64,000 nt of DNA from JAFGVL01 sp963662245 (lineage in GTDB: Bacteria; Bacteroidota; Bacteroidia; Bacteroidales; Paludibacteraceae): contig CAXXVQ010000008.1 of NCBI GenBank assembly GCA_963662245.2, forward strand, positions 124,001 to 188,000. Direction: 5' to 3'. The notes beneath the pieces are model-generated. The model was given only the letters and a program-made list of their open reading frames with translations, had not been told where the DNA came from and ran no database searches. Positions 1-8,842 of the stretch are shown one piece after another; position 1 is the first letter of the stretch; every line of letters begins with the position of its first letter. The position numbers were made by a program, and so were the translations under genes.

Positions 1-100
1 AAAATATTAATAAAGCACGCATCCCGTAGTAGCTAAATCGCTCCCACATTTCCACCGTAAATAATAAGTATAAGCCCTTTGGGTGTCCTTTGTGTAACAT
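1..100 (-). CDS. POT/PTR family peptide MFS transporter, N-terminal fragment
   Basis: Only the first 33 codons lie in the window; the gene runs leftward off the edge. The start ATG is at 100-98 on the minus strand, with an in-frame stop six codons upstream. The translation contains GHPKGLYLLF followed by EMWERFSYYGMRALL, the N-terminal signature of proton-dependent oligopeptide transporters (DtpA/DtpT type), whose first membrane helix carries the ExxERFxYYG proton-coupling motif. The family imports di- and tripeptides across the inner membrane using the proton gradient. The rest of the protein cannot be assessed. Divergent from the ATPase gene to the right. Confidence 0.85.
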   Translation of the reverse strand, partial: MLHKGHPKGLYLLFTVEMWERFSYYGMRALLIF

Positions 101-189
101 GAAATGTTCTTTTGTTTAATGCTCACAAAAATAGGGAATTAAGGGTAGAAATGAATGACTTTATGGAAAAGATGTTGCTTTTGATAAAA

Positions 190-285
190 CCTATAGATTC
201 TTCAATGAGATGAATAAAATTCCTATAAATTCTTCAATAGAATGAATGGATTATATATAAATTCTTCAGCTAGATAAATAAATTC
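190..285. repeat. Three imperfect 32-bp tandem repeats upstream of the DUF4143 ATPase
   Basis: The block ATTCTTCA recurs at 197, 229 and 261, exactly 32 bp apart, within longer similar units (CTATARATTCTTCAAT, then GATGAATRRATT). A fourth shorter match ATTCTTA starts at 282. The array sits between the divergent transporter and ATPase genes and directly abuts the predicted -7 box at 287-294, so it could bind a regulator. That role is inference. Confidence 0.6.
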
Positions 286-286
286 T

Positions 287-294
287 TATATTTG
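287..294 (+). promoter_or_regulatory. Predicted Bacteroidota promoter -7 box
   Basis: TATATTTG fits TAnnTTTG and lies 24 bp before the ATPase start codon. No clear -33 TTG is present at the usual spacing. Confidence 0.45.
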
Positions 295-317
295 TACTGT
301 TTGAAAATAATTTTTCT

Positions 318-1448
318 ATGATACAAAGAACTATTGAAGAAAAGGTTATCAGCTATTTAAAACCGCAAAAAGCAGTTTTGATTTTGGGAGCAAGACGAGT
401 TGGGAAAACAGTTCTGACAAACAAAGTCGCTGAGAACTTTCAGGGGAAAACTATTCAACTGAATGGGGAAGATTTTAATGTACAACAAATGTTGGAACAA
501 AGATCAATTGCCAATTACAGTATGTTGTTTTCAAATGCTGATTTGCTCATTATTGACGAGGCTCAAAATATCCCTGAGATAGGCAAGGTAATTAAGTTGA
601 TTGTGGATAATATTCTTGGAATTAGGGTGCTTGCTTCGGGGTCATCTTCATTCGATTTGCAAAATAAAACTGGAGAACCATTGGTTGGGCGAGCTTCCGA
701 ATTTAATTTATATCCATTTTCGCAGACAGAGCTTTCGAGTGTGGAAACCGGGGTGGAAACTTTTCAACGCTTAGAGCAACGCTTGATTTACGGGTCGTAT
801 CCGGAGCTGGAAAGCCTAAGTAATTTTGATGATAAACAAAATTATCTTCACGAAATAACAACCGCTTATCTGTTGAAAGATATATTGACGGTGGACGGGA
901 TAAAGAATTCGGCAAAGATGAAAGACTTGCTGCGTTTGGTGGCTTTGCAGGTTGGCAGCGAGGTTTCGTACGACGAGCTTGGAAAGCAATTAGGTCTTAG
1001 TCGTAATACTGTGGAAAAATATTTAGACTTGCTTAGTAAAGTTTTTGTGGTTTATAAACTTTCAGCCTATTCTAAGAATCCTAGAAAAGAGGTATCTAAA
1101 TCCTCCAAATGGTATTTTTACGATAACGGAATACGAAATGCCTTAATTGGAAACTTTCAGCCTGTCGCTATTCGTTTAGATATTGGGCAATTATGGGAAA
1201 ATTATCTGATATCTGAACGAATAAAAAAGACGAGTAATGCACGGATGCGCTGTAATTATTATTTCTGGAGAGTTTATAACGGGCGTGAAGTTGACTTGAT
1301 TGAAGAGCATGATGGAGGAATGATAAAAGCATTTGAATTCAAATGGGGAGATAAAAAAGCAAAAGTTCCGATTGCGTTTCAAAATAGTTATCCTGATGCC
1401 GAATATACTGTGATTAATCGAAGTAATTATCTTGAATTTATTTTGTAG
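318..1448 (+). CDS. ATP-binding protein, AAA_14/DUF4143 family
   Basis: 376 aa, soluble. Walker A GARRVGKT at residues 24-31 and Walker B LLIIDEAQ at 76-83, followed by a sensor strand (VLASGSSS). The C-terminal half has the DUF4143 layout: a winged-helix-like segment (SYDELGKQLGLSRNTVEKYLD) and a final region with EVDLI ... FEFKW resembling a PD-(D/E)xK-like nuclease fold. Such genes are abundant and multicopy in Bacteroidales; the cellular role of the family is not established and is sometimes suggested to relate to mobile DNA or defence. Start chosen at the first ATG, 24 bp after the predicted promoter box. Monocistronic by context. Confidence 0.85.
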   Translation: MIQRTIEEKVISYLKPQKAVLILGARRVGKTVLTNKVAENFQGKTIQLNGEDFNVQQMLEQRSIANYSMLFSNADLLIIDEAQNIPEIGKVIKLIVDNILGIRVLASGSSSFDLQNKTGEPLVGRASEFNLYPFSQTELSSVETGVETFQRLEQRLIYGSYPELESLSNFDDKQNYLHEITTAYLLKDILTVDGIKNSAKMKDLLRLVALQVGSEVSYDELGKQLGLSRNTVEKYLDLLSKVFVVYKLSAYSKNPRKEVSKSSKWYFYDNGIRNALIGNFQPVAIRLDIGQLWENYLISERIKKTSNARMRCNYYFWRVYNGREVDLIEEHDGGMIKAFEFKWGDKKAKVPIAFQNSYPDAEYTVINRSNYLEFIL

Positions 1449-1545
1449 TGGTTATATTTGTCTGAAATAAAATGAGATATGATTGATGATAAAAATCGCT
1501 TACGGGGTGATATAATTATGTCTCAACTTACGAAAAAATAAAACT

Positions 1546-3042
1546 ATGAAACTCTTCACCACATCCAAGATAAAAGCACTTGATGCATACACCATAGAGC
1601 ATGAACCGATAAGTTCTGTTGATTTAATGGAACGAGCTGCTAATCGTATTGCTGATTGGTTGTTGAGATTCTTTGACGGGCATGTATCGTTAAAGGTATT
1701 TGCAGGAGCGGGGAATAATGGAGGCGATGCTTTGGCGGTTGCGCGTATCCTTGCCGTTTGTGGTTTTGAGCCTGAAGTGTATTTGTTGAATTCGGTTGGG
1801 AAATTGTCTCCTGATTGTGCCGAAAATAAGGCTCGCCTTGAAAAACAAGGAAAAGTAAAGTTTGTTGAATTAAAATCGGAGGCGGATTTTCCTTTTATCG
1901 ATTCTGATGATTGGATGCTGGACGGCTTGTTTGGTTCGGGTTTGAACCGTTCGCTTGATGGTATTTATGCAGCCTTGGTTAAACATATTAATGAGGCAAG
2001 AGCAAAAGTGATTTCTATTGATATTCCGTCCGGATTATTTGGAGAGGATAATTCTCAAAATGATTTGAATGCGATTGTGCAAGCTGATTATACCTTGTCG
2101 TTGCAATTTCCGAAAATGGCTTTTTTAATGCCCGAAAATGAGCAGTTTGTTGGACAATGGGAGGTGTTAGATATTGGGTTGCATCCGGAGGCTTTACGAA
2201 ATACAGCAACTGAATATTCTTTTTTAGAAGAAGATGAGGCTTTAAGTTTTGTAAAACCTCGTGGACGATTTTCTCACAAGGGGACTTATGGTCATGCGTT
2301 ATTTATAGGTGGTAGCTATGGTAAAATGGGTGCTGCTGTTTTGGCTTCAAAAGCTTGTTTGCGCAGTGGTGTTGGCTTGCTTTCAGTGCATTGTCCTGAA
2401 TGTGGTGTGGCTATTTTGCAAACGGCTGTTCCAGAAGCTATGTGTTTGCCCGATAAAGATTTTGCTCATGTGAGTTTGTTGACCGATGACCTTTCAAAAT
2501 ATTCTGCCGTGGGTATTGGTTGTGGCTTAAGTACCGAGCCTGATTGTGTAAAGGTTTTGGAGCATCTTTTACAAGATGCAACACAACCATTGGTGATTGA
2601 TGCCGATGCCTTAAATCTATTGTCAGAAAATAAAGAATTACTTTCCTTAATTCCCACATATAGTATATTGACTCCTCATCCAAAGGAATTTGAGCGTTTG
2701 GCAGGAGCTTATTCATCTCGTTGGGAACAGATACAAATGGCGAGAAAGTTAGCTAGTGAGTATAAAGTATTTATAGTTTTAAAAGGAGCCTATACGGCAA
2801 TTATTTCTCCTGAAGGAGCAGTGCGTTTTAATTCTACAGGGAATTCAGGGATGGCTACAGGTGGAAGTGGTGATGTGCTTTGTGGAATGATTCTGGCTTT
2901 GTTGGCTCAGGGTTATAGTGCTGATGAGGCTGCGTTGCTGGGAGTCTTTCTACATGGTAGGGCTGGAGATATTGCAGCTGAAAAACATGGTAAAGAGGGG
3001 CTTATCGCATCAGATATTATATCTGAAATCAGATTTTTGTAA
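1546..3042 (+). CDS. nnr: Bifunctional NAD(P)H-hydrate repair enzyme (epimerase and ADP-dependent dehydratase)
   Basis: 498 aa, the length expected for the fused enzyme. The N-terminal YjeF_N (NnrE) domain carries GAGNNGGD at residues 54-61 and epimerises damaged (R)-NAD(P)HX. The C-terminal ribokinase-like NnrD domain carries the conserved GGSGDVLCG (GSGD at 440-443) and dehydrates (S)-NAD(P)HX using ADP. Together they repair hydrated nicotinamide cofactors in the cytosol. It appears to be a single-gene unit; the next gene has its own signal peptide and an unrelated role. Confidence 0.95.
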   Translation: MKLFTTSKIKALDAYTIEHEPISSVDLMERAANRIADWLLRFFDGHVSLKVFAGAGNNGGDALAVARILAVCGFEPEVYLLNSVGKLSPDCAENKARLEKQGKVKFVELKSEADFPFIDSDDWMLDGLFGSGLNRSLDGIYAALVKHINEARAKVISIDIPSGLFGEDNSQNDLNAIVQADYTLSLQFPKMAFLMPENEQFVGQWEVLDIGLHPEALRNTATEYSFLEEDEALSFVKPRGRFSHKGTYGHALFIGGSYGKMGAAVLASKACLRSGVGLLSVHCPECGVAILQTAVPEAMCLPDKDFAHVSLLTDDLSKYSAVGIGCGLSTEPDCVKVLEHLLQDATQPLVIDADALNLLSENKELLSLIPTYSILTPHPKEFERLAGAYSSRWEQIQMARKLASEYKVFIVLKGAYTAIISPEGAVRFNSTGNSGMATGGSGDVLCGMILALLAQGYSADEAALLGVFLHGRAGDIAAEKHGKEGLIASDIISEIRFL

Positions 3043-3133
3043 CTATGTTGAGATGTGTTAAAGCAATTGTCTGTTTCTAAAATATTTCTTTCCTTTGTGA
3101 CCTGTTTTAAAAACAAGTTAATTAGAATCATAC

Positions 3134-4174
3134 ATGAAAAAACTATTGACCATTTTATTGCTTTTCACGGTGTTGACTCCAGGCTTTTCGAAGAAGAAAG
3201 AGAAAGCAAATAACGGTCCTGCAATCGTATACTCTTTGCCAAAAACTGTTTTGGTAGTACAAATTGAAGCTACTAAGGTGGTTGAAAAAGTTGGTCCTTA
3301 TTATAAATACAGTGAGAGATATTTAGCATTGAAAGATGTAGTTAGGGAAAATAAAGAATATTGGGAGGTTACCAATATTAAGATGTATTCAAAATGTACT
3401 CCTGATAAAAGTAATACCTATACATTCTCTTCTGGTGCCAATAATTTAGTGTCACTAACACCAGAAGGAGTAATTTGTGGAATTAATTATCCATGTCCGA
3501 ATGAAATTGCTTGTCCTGCTACTGGTTCACTTCAAAAGAGAGAAGTGATTGAGGAGTTAAAGGATGACATCTTTGATAATATGGTGCTTACTGAAGATCA
3601 GTTAGTGGCAAATTCTACAGCAAAGATGGCAGAAAATGCAGCAAAACAAATCTATAGAATTAGAGATAGCAGATTGAGTCTTATCACTGGTGACACTGAG
3701 AAAATGCCTGCTGATGGTGAATCTTTAAATCTAATGTTGACAAGAATGGATGAGGCTGAGAGTTCTTTGTTAGAGCTTTTTGCCGGGAAAAGAATTAAGA
3801 AAACTATTGTTAAAGAAATTGAGATTGTACCGGTAAGAGCTGCAACAAATGAAGTTGTATGTCGTTTCTCTGCACTGAATGGTGTGGTTGATAAAGACGA
3901 TTTAAGCGGTAGCCCAATTTATATGAATATTGATTCGTATAAAAATAGTGTGCCCGAGAGTGCTAAAAAAGGAGACGAGTCAGGTTGTTTCTATATAATT
4001 CCGGGTAAGGCTAAAGTTGAACTTACCTTCAATGAGAAGAAATATGTAGAAGATGAGTTTATTGTAGCTCAATTTGGTAGCGTACAGTTGTTGCCATCAA
4101 AAGTGGTTAACGATGGACTTACTAAAGTTCGTTTTAATCCCGTAACAGGAGGGATTATTAGTATAGAAAAATAG
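3134..4174 (+). CDS. DUF4831 family exported protein
   Basis: 346 aa with a signal peptide (MKKLLTILLLFTVLTPGFS). The body matches the Bacteroidota family DUF4831: an N-terminal segment after YSLPKT, GPYYKYSERYL around residues 55-65, and SLTPEGVICGIN near residues 107-118. Function of the family is unknown; export across the inner membrane is supported by the leader, and no lipobox is present. The gene is followed by a strong bidirectional terminator shared with the convergent AI-2E transporter gene. Confidence 0.8.
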   Translation: MKKLLTILLLFTVLTPGFSKKKEKANNGPAIVYSLPKTVLVVQIEATKVVEKVGPYYKYSERYLALKDVVRENKEYWEVTNIKMYSKCTPDKSNTYTFSSGANNLVSLTPEGVICGINYPCPNEIACPATGSLQKREVIEELKDDIFDNMVLTEDQLVANSTAKMAENAAKQIYRIRDSRLSLITGDTEKMPADGESLNLMLTRMDEAESSLLELFAGKRIKKTIVKEIEIVPVRAATNEVVCRFSALNGVVDKDDLSGSPIYMNIDSYKNSVPESAKKGDESGCFYIIPGKAKVELTFNEKKYVEDEFIVAQFGSVQLLPSKVVNDGLTKVRFNPVTGGIISIEK

Positions 4175-4193
4175 TTAATTAGATATTTTATTT

Positions 4194-4228
4194 AAAAGGC
4201 CCAGATGCAAAATGTACCTGGGCCTTTT
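4194..4228. terminator. Bidirectional intrinsic terminator
   Basis: Perfect 11-bp stem AAAAGGCCCAG / CTGGGCCTTTT around a 13-nt loop, with A and T runs at both ends. It lies between the convergent DUF4831 and AI-2E transporter genes and can stop transcription from both sides. Confidence 0.9.
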
Positions 4229-4230
4229 AG

Positions 4231-5382
4231 TTATTCTTCTATTTCTAAATTAGATTCGTCTTTAGGTGGCGTATTTTTTTCTGACTCAGTATCAATGAAT
4301 GCTGCATCACCGATAATGAATTGCTTGTAATAGGAAGCAAGGATTGTTGTTAAAGGTAACGCAATAATCATTCCTGTAACTCCAAGTAAAGCTCCCCAAA
4401 TAGAAAGAGAAAGCAATATAACTGCAGGTTTCATACCCATCGTTTTCCCCATTATTTTAGGCGTAAGAAATAAATCCTGAATCATTTGTGTTACTCCTAA
4501 CACAATGGCAATCTGGATAAGTATAGTCCAAAACGGCTCTCCCGTTTCAACTGACTTTAGGAATCCGAAAAAGCCAATTACCGGTAGCATTACTACGCTC
4601 AAATAAGGTACAAGATTTAAAGCTCCCATTGCAAGCCCAAGAATAATTCCTAAAGGCAAACTGATGATTTGAAATCCAACAGCAAATAATACGGCAACAA
4701 TTGCAGCAATCAAGGCTTGTCCACGGTAGTATTTGTTCATCCCTTTTTCAAGGTCTTCAAGGATATTTGTAATTAGATGACGATATTTTTGAGGGATAAA
4801 TTGCAACCAACCGCTATTGATTCTCTCATAATCAACAAGAATAAATATAGTGTACAAGAAAATAATAACCAGAACAAATAGGCTAATGATAAAATCAAAT
4901 GAACTTGAAATTAGTCCAAGTAGGCGTGGGAAAATAAGTTCAAGAGAATTGGAGAGATTTTCTTTTTCCAACAATGTTTTCAGGTCAATTTTATTTGTCC
5001 AGTCGATGATGTAGGTTTTAATATCTTCAGGTATATAAGCTGTAGTTTGTATATGGTCAATGTATACGCCAAGGAGATTGCTTGTTCTGCTAATTTCTTC
5101 AACTATGGGAGGGATGCATAAGTAAATTAATAAACCCACAACTGCAGTAAAACTCATAAAGGCTAATGCGATGGAAGCAGCTCTGTTTTTTACTTTTAGT
5201 TTAACTTGAAAAAAACGCACAACCGGATAAAGCATATATGCAAAAAGCCATGCTAAAAGAAAAGGCACTAATACGCCACTAAGTTTTTTTACAAGAAAAA
5301 AAAGAGCAATGGTAAGCGAAAGTCCAATTACTATTCTGACAACTCGGTCAAATGTAAAGGGTTGTTTGTACCGTTGGTTCAT
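4231..5382 (-). CDS. AI-2E family transporter (PF01594)
   Basis: 383 aa polytopic membrane protein. Two N-terminal helices (IVIGLSLTIALFFLV, LVPFLLAWLFAYMLYPVV) and a cluster of C-terminal helices with GLAMGALNLVPYLSVV and the family-typical PKIMGKTMGMKPAVILLSL near residues 305-325. Members of this permease family (YdiK, PerM, TqsA) have varied proposed substrates; the substrate here cannot be read from sequence. The acidic C-terminal tail is cytosolic. Its start overlaps the tdk stop by 4 nt (ATGA), so the two are translationally coupled in one leftward operon. Confidence 0.88.
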   Translation of the reverse strand: MNQRYKQPFTFDRVVRIVIGLSLTIALFFLVKKLSGVLVPFLLAWLFAYMLYPVVRFFQVKLKVKNRAASIALAFMSFTAVVGLLIYLCIPPIVEEISRTSNLLGVYIDHIQTTAYIPEDIKTYIIDWTNKIDLKTLLEKENLSNSLELIFPRLLGLISSSFDFIISLFVLVIIFLYTIFILVDYERINSGWLQFIPQKYRHLITNILEDLEKGMNKYYRGQALIAAIVAVLFAVGFQIISLPLGIILGLAMGALNLVPYLSVVMLPVIGFFGFLKSVETGEPFWTILIQIAIVLGVTQMIQDLFLTPKIMGKTMGMKPAVILLSLSIWGALLGVTGMIIALPLTTILASYYKQFIIGDAAFIDTESEKNTPPKDESNLEIEE

Positions 5383-5972
5383 AATCGTATTATTTCGTTG
5401 ATTGCGTTATTATAGCATATTCTGCAAACAGGTTCATACTCCTCATTTTCTCCAAGAAGAACTTGTTTGTCATTATCAATAAGTCGGTGTGAGATATAAG
5501 CTGGGGCTCCGCAGCGCACACATACTGCATGTACTTTAGTTACTTCATCAGCAATTGCACACAAGGCTGGTACAGAACCAAAAGGTTTTCCTTTGTAGTC
5601 CATGTCTAGTCCGGCAACAATAACTCGGATTCCTCTATTTGCAAGTGTGCTGCAGACATCTACTAGTCCTTTGTCAAAAAACTGAGCTTCATCAATGCCT
5701 ACAACATCCACTTCTTCAGAGTATAGTAAGATGTTTCCGCTAGAATCAACAGGTGTGCTTAAAATAGAATTCTTATCGTGTGAAACAACTTCAGTTTCAG
5801 AGTATCTCACATCAATCGTTGGTTTGAATATTTCTACCCTTTGTTTTGCAATCTTAGCTCTTTTCAGGCGGCGAAGTAATTCTTCAGTTTTTCCGGAGAA
5901 CATTGACCCGCAAATAACCTCTATACTTCCCCGTTTTTCCTTCAGGTGAATATTCGTTTCAAAAAATCTCAT
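5379..5972 (-). CDS. tdk: Thymidine kinase (type II)
   Basis: 197 aa. Phosphorylates thymidine to dTMP with ATP (pyrimidine salvage, cytosolic). P-loop GSMFSGKT at residues 22-29, DEAQ at 94-97, and a structural zinc site formed by C151/C154 and C183/C186, all as in the tetrameric TK1-like family. The 20-residue N-terminal extension before EVICGSMFSGKT is normal for Bacteroidota orthologues. First gene of the two-gene operon with the AI-2E transporter; a -7 box lies upstream at 6018-6011. Confidence 0.95.
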   Translation of the reverse strand: MRFFETNIHLKEKRGSIEVICGSMFSGKTEELLRRLKRAKIAKQRVEIFKPTIDVRYSETEVVSHDKNSILSTPVDSSGNILLYSEEVDVVGIDEAQFFDKGLVDVCSTLANRGIRVIVAGLDMDYKGKPFGSVPALCAIADEVTKVHAVCVRCGAPAYISHRLIDNDKQVLLGENEEYEPVCRICYNNAINEIIRL

Positions 5973-6010
5973 AATGGATTTAAAATTCTTATTTTTACAC
6001 AGCCTTTTTG

Positions 6011-6018
6011 CAAAGGTA
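6011..6018 (-). promoter_or_regulatory. Predicted promoter -7 box for tdk
   Basis: On the minus strand the sequence is TACCTTTG, a match to TAnnTTTG, about 40 bp upstream of the tdk start in the divergent intergenic region. Confidence 0.5.
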
Positions 6019-6054
6019 ACAATTTACAGATTTCAAAAAAGAGATTTTACAGTT

Positions 6055-7233
6055 ATGACAAAAGAAGTTTATATCGCTTTAATTCAAAAGGATATTGCAG
6101 AGCTTGATATGATAGCAAAGGGCCTGTATGAAACTGAATTACCATCGCCGACAATTATTAAACTTGCCCAATCTAAAGCAAATGATGTTATCAATAATTT
6201 GAAAGGATTGGCTGAGGTGAAGAAGATAGAGAAACCTGTAGAAGAGATAGTTCCTCAGCCTGAGGTAAAACCTATACAAGTTGAAGAAAAAATAAAAGAA
6301 GAACCACTTTTTGAGGTTAAGCCTGAGCCTGTTGAAGAATCAGCTCCAGTTGTTGAAGAGGAAAAACTTCCAGAGCCAGAGCCGATTTTTGAGGAATCAA
6401 TACCTGAGGTTGTAGTTCAAGAAGAGCCGGAAGAGATTTTTGAGCCAATTCAAGATTTGATTTTTGAAGAGGAGGAAACTTCTGAAATGATAGTAGAAGA
6501 AGCTCCAGTTGTTGAAGAGCCCATAATGTCGGTAGTTGAAGAACAGCCTGTCGTAGCTCAACAAGAAGAGATAAAAGAAGAACCTCAAATTGTAGTGCAA
6601 AAAGAGGAACCTAAGCCGGTCAAGGAGAATGTGAAAATCTTGACATCAAGACCGGTATATTATCAAGAGCCTGAGATTAAATTTGAGCGAGTTGAGCCAG
6701 CTCCAAAAGAAGAGCCTAAGCCTGTAGAACAAGTTGAAATTAAAGTTGAGGAGCCAGAGATAAAAGAAGAATCTCCTGTTGAAGAACCGATTGCTACTGC
6801 AGAAAATCAAGCCGTAGAAGCTCCGGTAGTGGAAGAGGTAAAAGAGAATCCAGCTCAAATTGTTGAAGAAATTGCTCTAGAGTCTGTTGTTGAACCAGCT
6901 CCAGTTTCGGCGCCGGAACCAATAGTTGAGAGTTCTGAATACAAATCGAATATTTCTCTGTTTGCAAAATCTCAAGACAATAGTTTTATTAGCTCTTTGG
7001 CAACTAAAAAGATTGAGAGTGTAAAAAGAGCAATAAGCATGGGAGATCGTTTTCGTTTCCAACGCGAGTTATTTGCAAATAATGCTGACGCAATGAATAC
7101 AACTATCGATATGCTTGACTCATTGGCAACTGCTGCTGAGGCCGAAGAATATCTGTCAAGACATTTTAGCTGGGATATGGATGATCAGAATGTTGCTGAT
7201 TTCTTGGGTATAGTAGCAAGAAGATTTGTATAA
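6055..7233 (+). CDS. Glu/Pro/Val-rich protein with conserved C-terminal domain, function unknown
   Basis: 392 aa counting from MTKEVYIALIQ; an upstream in-frame ATG at 5974 would add 27 poorly conserved residues and lies next to the divergent tdk start, so the internal start is preferred. Three parts: an N-terminal helical segment (residues 1-55); a long low-complexity linker of degenerate EEPVVEE / EPKPVEE repeats (about 60-300), strongly acidic and proline-rich; and a C-terminal domain of about 90 residues (SLFAKSQDNSF to ARRFV). The C-terminal part resembles a hypothetical-protein family found across Bacteroidales with the pattern ISMGDRFRFQRELF. No signal peptide or membrane segment. Two nucleotides separate it from rsmI. 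Confidence 0.75.
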   Translation: MTKEVYIALIQKDIAELDMIAKGLYETELPSPTIIKLAQSKANDVINNLKGLAEVKKIEKPVEEIVPQPEVKPIQVEEKIKEEPLFEVKPEPVEESAPVVEEEKLPEPEPIFEESIPEVVVQEEPEEIFEPIQDLIFEEEETSEMIVEEAPVVEEPIMSVVEEQPVVAQQEEIKEEPQIVVQKEEPKPVKENVKILTSRPVYYQEPEIKFERVEPAPKEEPKPVEQVEIKVEEPEIKEESPVEEPIATAENQAVEAPVVEEVKENPAQIVEEIALESVVEPAPVSAPEPIVESSEYKSNISLFAKSQDNSFISSLATKKIESVKRAISMGDRFRFQRELFANNADAMNTTIDMLDSLATAAEAEEYLSRHFSWDMDDQNVADFLGIVARRFV

Positions 7234-7235
7234 GC

Positions 7236-7904
7236 ATGAGTAAATTATTTGTTGTGCCAACTCCTGTTGGTAATTTAGAAGATATGACTTTTCGTGCCAT
7301 TCGAACTCTAAAGGAGGCGGATGTGATTTTAGCAGAAGATACTCGTACTTCAAGTTTCTTGTTGAAACATTATGAAATAAATACTCCGATGATGTCTCAT
7401 CATAAATTTAATGAACATCAAACGGTTGAGGCTATGGTGAAGAAAATTGAAGCAGGGCAAACTGTTGCCTTGATTTCAGATGCCGGAACTCCGGCAATAT
7501 CTGATCCAGGTTTCTTATTAGTGAGAACTTGCGTTGAACATAATATAGATGTTGAGTGTTTACCTGGTGCAACTGCATTTGTTCCGGCTTTAGTTGATTC
7601 CGGATTGCCTAATGATAGATTCTGTTTTGAAGGTTTTTTACCTGTAAAGAAAGGGCGTCAAACCCGTTTGCAGAATTTGGCTGAAGAAACTCGCACCATG
7701 GTGTTTTACGAATCGCCATTTAGACTTGTGAAAACTTTAACTCAGCTTGCAGAAGTGTTTGGGTCTGATAGACAGGCTTCTGTGTCAAGAGAAATCTCAA
7801 AGAAATTTGAAGAAACTCGTAGAGGAACTTTAGCGGAATTAGTTCAGTCTTTTACTGAAAAACCGCCAAAAGGAGAAATTGTTATGGTTGTTGCAGGATT
7901 ATAA
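7236..7904 (+). CDS. rsmI: 16S rRNA (cytidine(1402)-2'-O)-methyltransferase
   Basis: 222 aa. SAM-dependent enzyme that 2'-O-methylates C1402 in the ribosomal P site. Tetrapyrrole-methylase fold: MSKLFVVPTPVGNLEDMTFRAI at the N terminus, EDTR at residues 34-37, SDAGTPAISDPG at 81-92, and FYESPFR in the second half. It lacks the extra C-terminal domain of the E. coli protein (286 aa), which is usual for Bacteroidota. Starts two bases after the preceding gene, so likely co-transcribed. Confidence 0.95.
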   Translation: MSKLFVVPTPVGNLEDMTFRAIRTLKEADVILAEDTRTSSFLLKHYEINTPMMSHHKFNEHQTVEAMVKKIEAGQTVALISDAGTPAISDPGFLLVRTCVEHNIDVECLPGATAFVPALVDSGLPNDRFCFEGFLPVKKGRQTRLQNLAEETRTMVFYESPFRLVKTLTQLAEVFGSDRQASVSREISKKFEETRRGTLAELVQSFTEKPPKGEIVMVVAGL

Positions 7905-7955
7905 AATTAACATTATTTTTGCCTTCACTTATTAAATACTAAATACCAGTCGATT

Positions 7956-8801
7956 ATGAAAAAGCTTATCTTATTCGCAGCTTCACTTATTTTGCTGTCA
8001 TCTTGTGTAAAAGATTCAGAGGAATACAAAAGATTACAAGCAATTAATGATTCTTTGATTGTTGTGAAAACAGAAAAGGATAAAGAAATTAATAACTATT
8101 TTAAAACTCTTAACGAAATCTCAGAAGAGTTTGATAGCATTAGAGTAAAAGAGCAGATTGTTGCTACAGAGTCTTCTCAAGATGAAGTAGGAAAAGATGC
8201 AGCACAACGCATCAGAGAAAATATTGCAGCAATTAACCAAGCTTTAGAAACATCTAAGAAAAAAGTAGTAATGCTACAAAAAGATGTGAAAACTAAAGGT
8301 TATCAATATGCTGAACTACAAAAAACTATTGATAGATTAACTGATGCATTAAATGAAAAAGCATTGATGTTAGACTCTATTACAATGGAATTAGCTAAGA
8401 AAGATCAACGCATTTTCGAACTGGATACAGAAGTTGGTCGCTTAGATAAAGAAAGCAAAGACAAAACTGAGATTATCAATCAACAACAAGATGAGTTAAA
8501 CGCTGCTTATTACATTTTTGGTTCTAAGAAAGAGTTGAAAGCTCAAACAGTATTGACTAAACAAGGTTTATTCTACGCAACAAAAGTGTTACAATCAGAC
8601 TTTAATCAAAATAACTTTGTGAAGATTGATATTCGCAATACAACTACTATCCCAGTATATAGTTCAAAAGCGAAAATTAAAACAAATCACCCAATTAAGT
8701 CTTATACCATTACAACTGAAAATGGAAATAAGGTAATTCAAATTAAAGATCCGACAGCGTTCTGGAGCGTTTCGAAATACTTGGTTGTTGAAACAAAATA
8801 A
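7956..8801 (+). CDS. Coiled-coil lipoprotein of unknown function
   Basis: 281 aa. Lipoprotein signal with lipobox L14-S15-S16-C17. Residues about 20-180 are predicted coiled coil, rich in Lys, Glu and Gln with heptad-like spacing. The C-terminal 100 residues (YYIFGSKKELKAQ to YLVVETK) form a compact beta-rich domain that I have seen in other Bacteroidota hypothetical proteins. The modified cysteine would anchor it in the periplasm or on the outer membrane. Ends just before a strong terminator. No function is claimed. Confidence 0.75.
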   Translation: MKKLILFAASLILLSSCVKDSEEYKRLQAINDSLIVVKTEKDKEINNYFKTLNEISEEFDSIRVKEQIVATESSQDEVGKDAAQRIRENIAAINQALETSKKKVVMLQKDVKTKGYQYAELQKTIDRLTDALNEKALMLDSITMELAKKDQRIFELDTEVGRLDKESKDKTEIINQQQDELNAAYYIFGSKKELKAQTVLTKQGLFYATKVLQSDFNQNNFVKIDIRNTTTIPVYSSKAKIKTNHPIKSYTITTENGNKVIQIKDPTAFWSVSKYLVVETK

Positions 8802-8806
8802 AAATG

Positions 8807-8833
8807 AAAGCCGAACTTTAGTTCGGCTTTTTT
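8807..8833 (+). terminator. Intrinsic terminator
   Basis: 10-bp stem AAAGCCGAAC / GTTCGGCTTT with a TTTA tetraloop followed by a T run. It closes the lipoprotein transcript; the next gene starts 10 bp later. Confidence 0.9.
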
Positions 8834-8842
8834 CTTCTCTAT

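Noticed and set aside
6397..6858. Minus-strand frames rich in Phe, Tyr, Leu and Asn opposite the Glu/Pro-rich gene
   Set aside because: They are the antisense reading of the EEP/VEE repeats and have no independent support.
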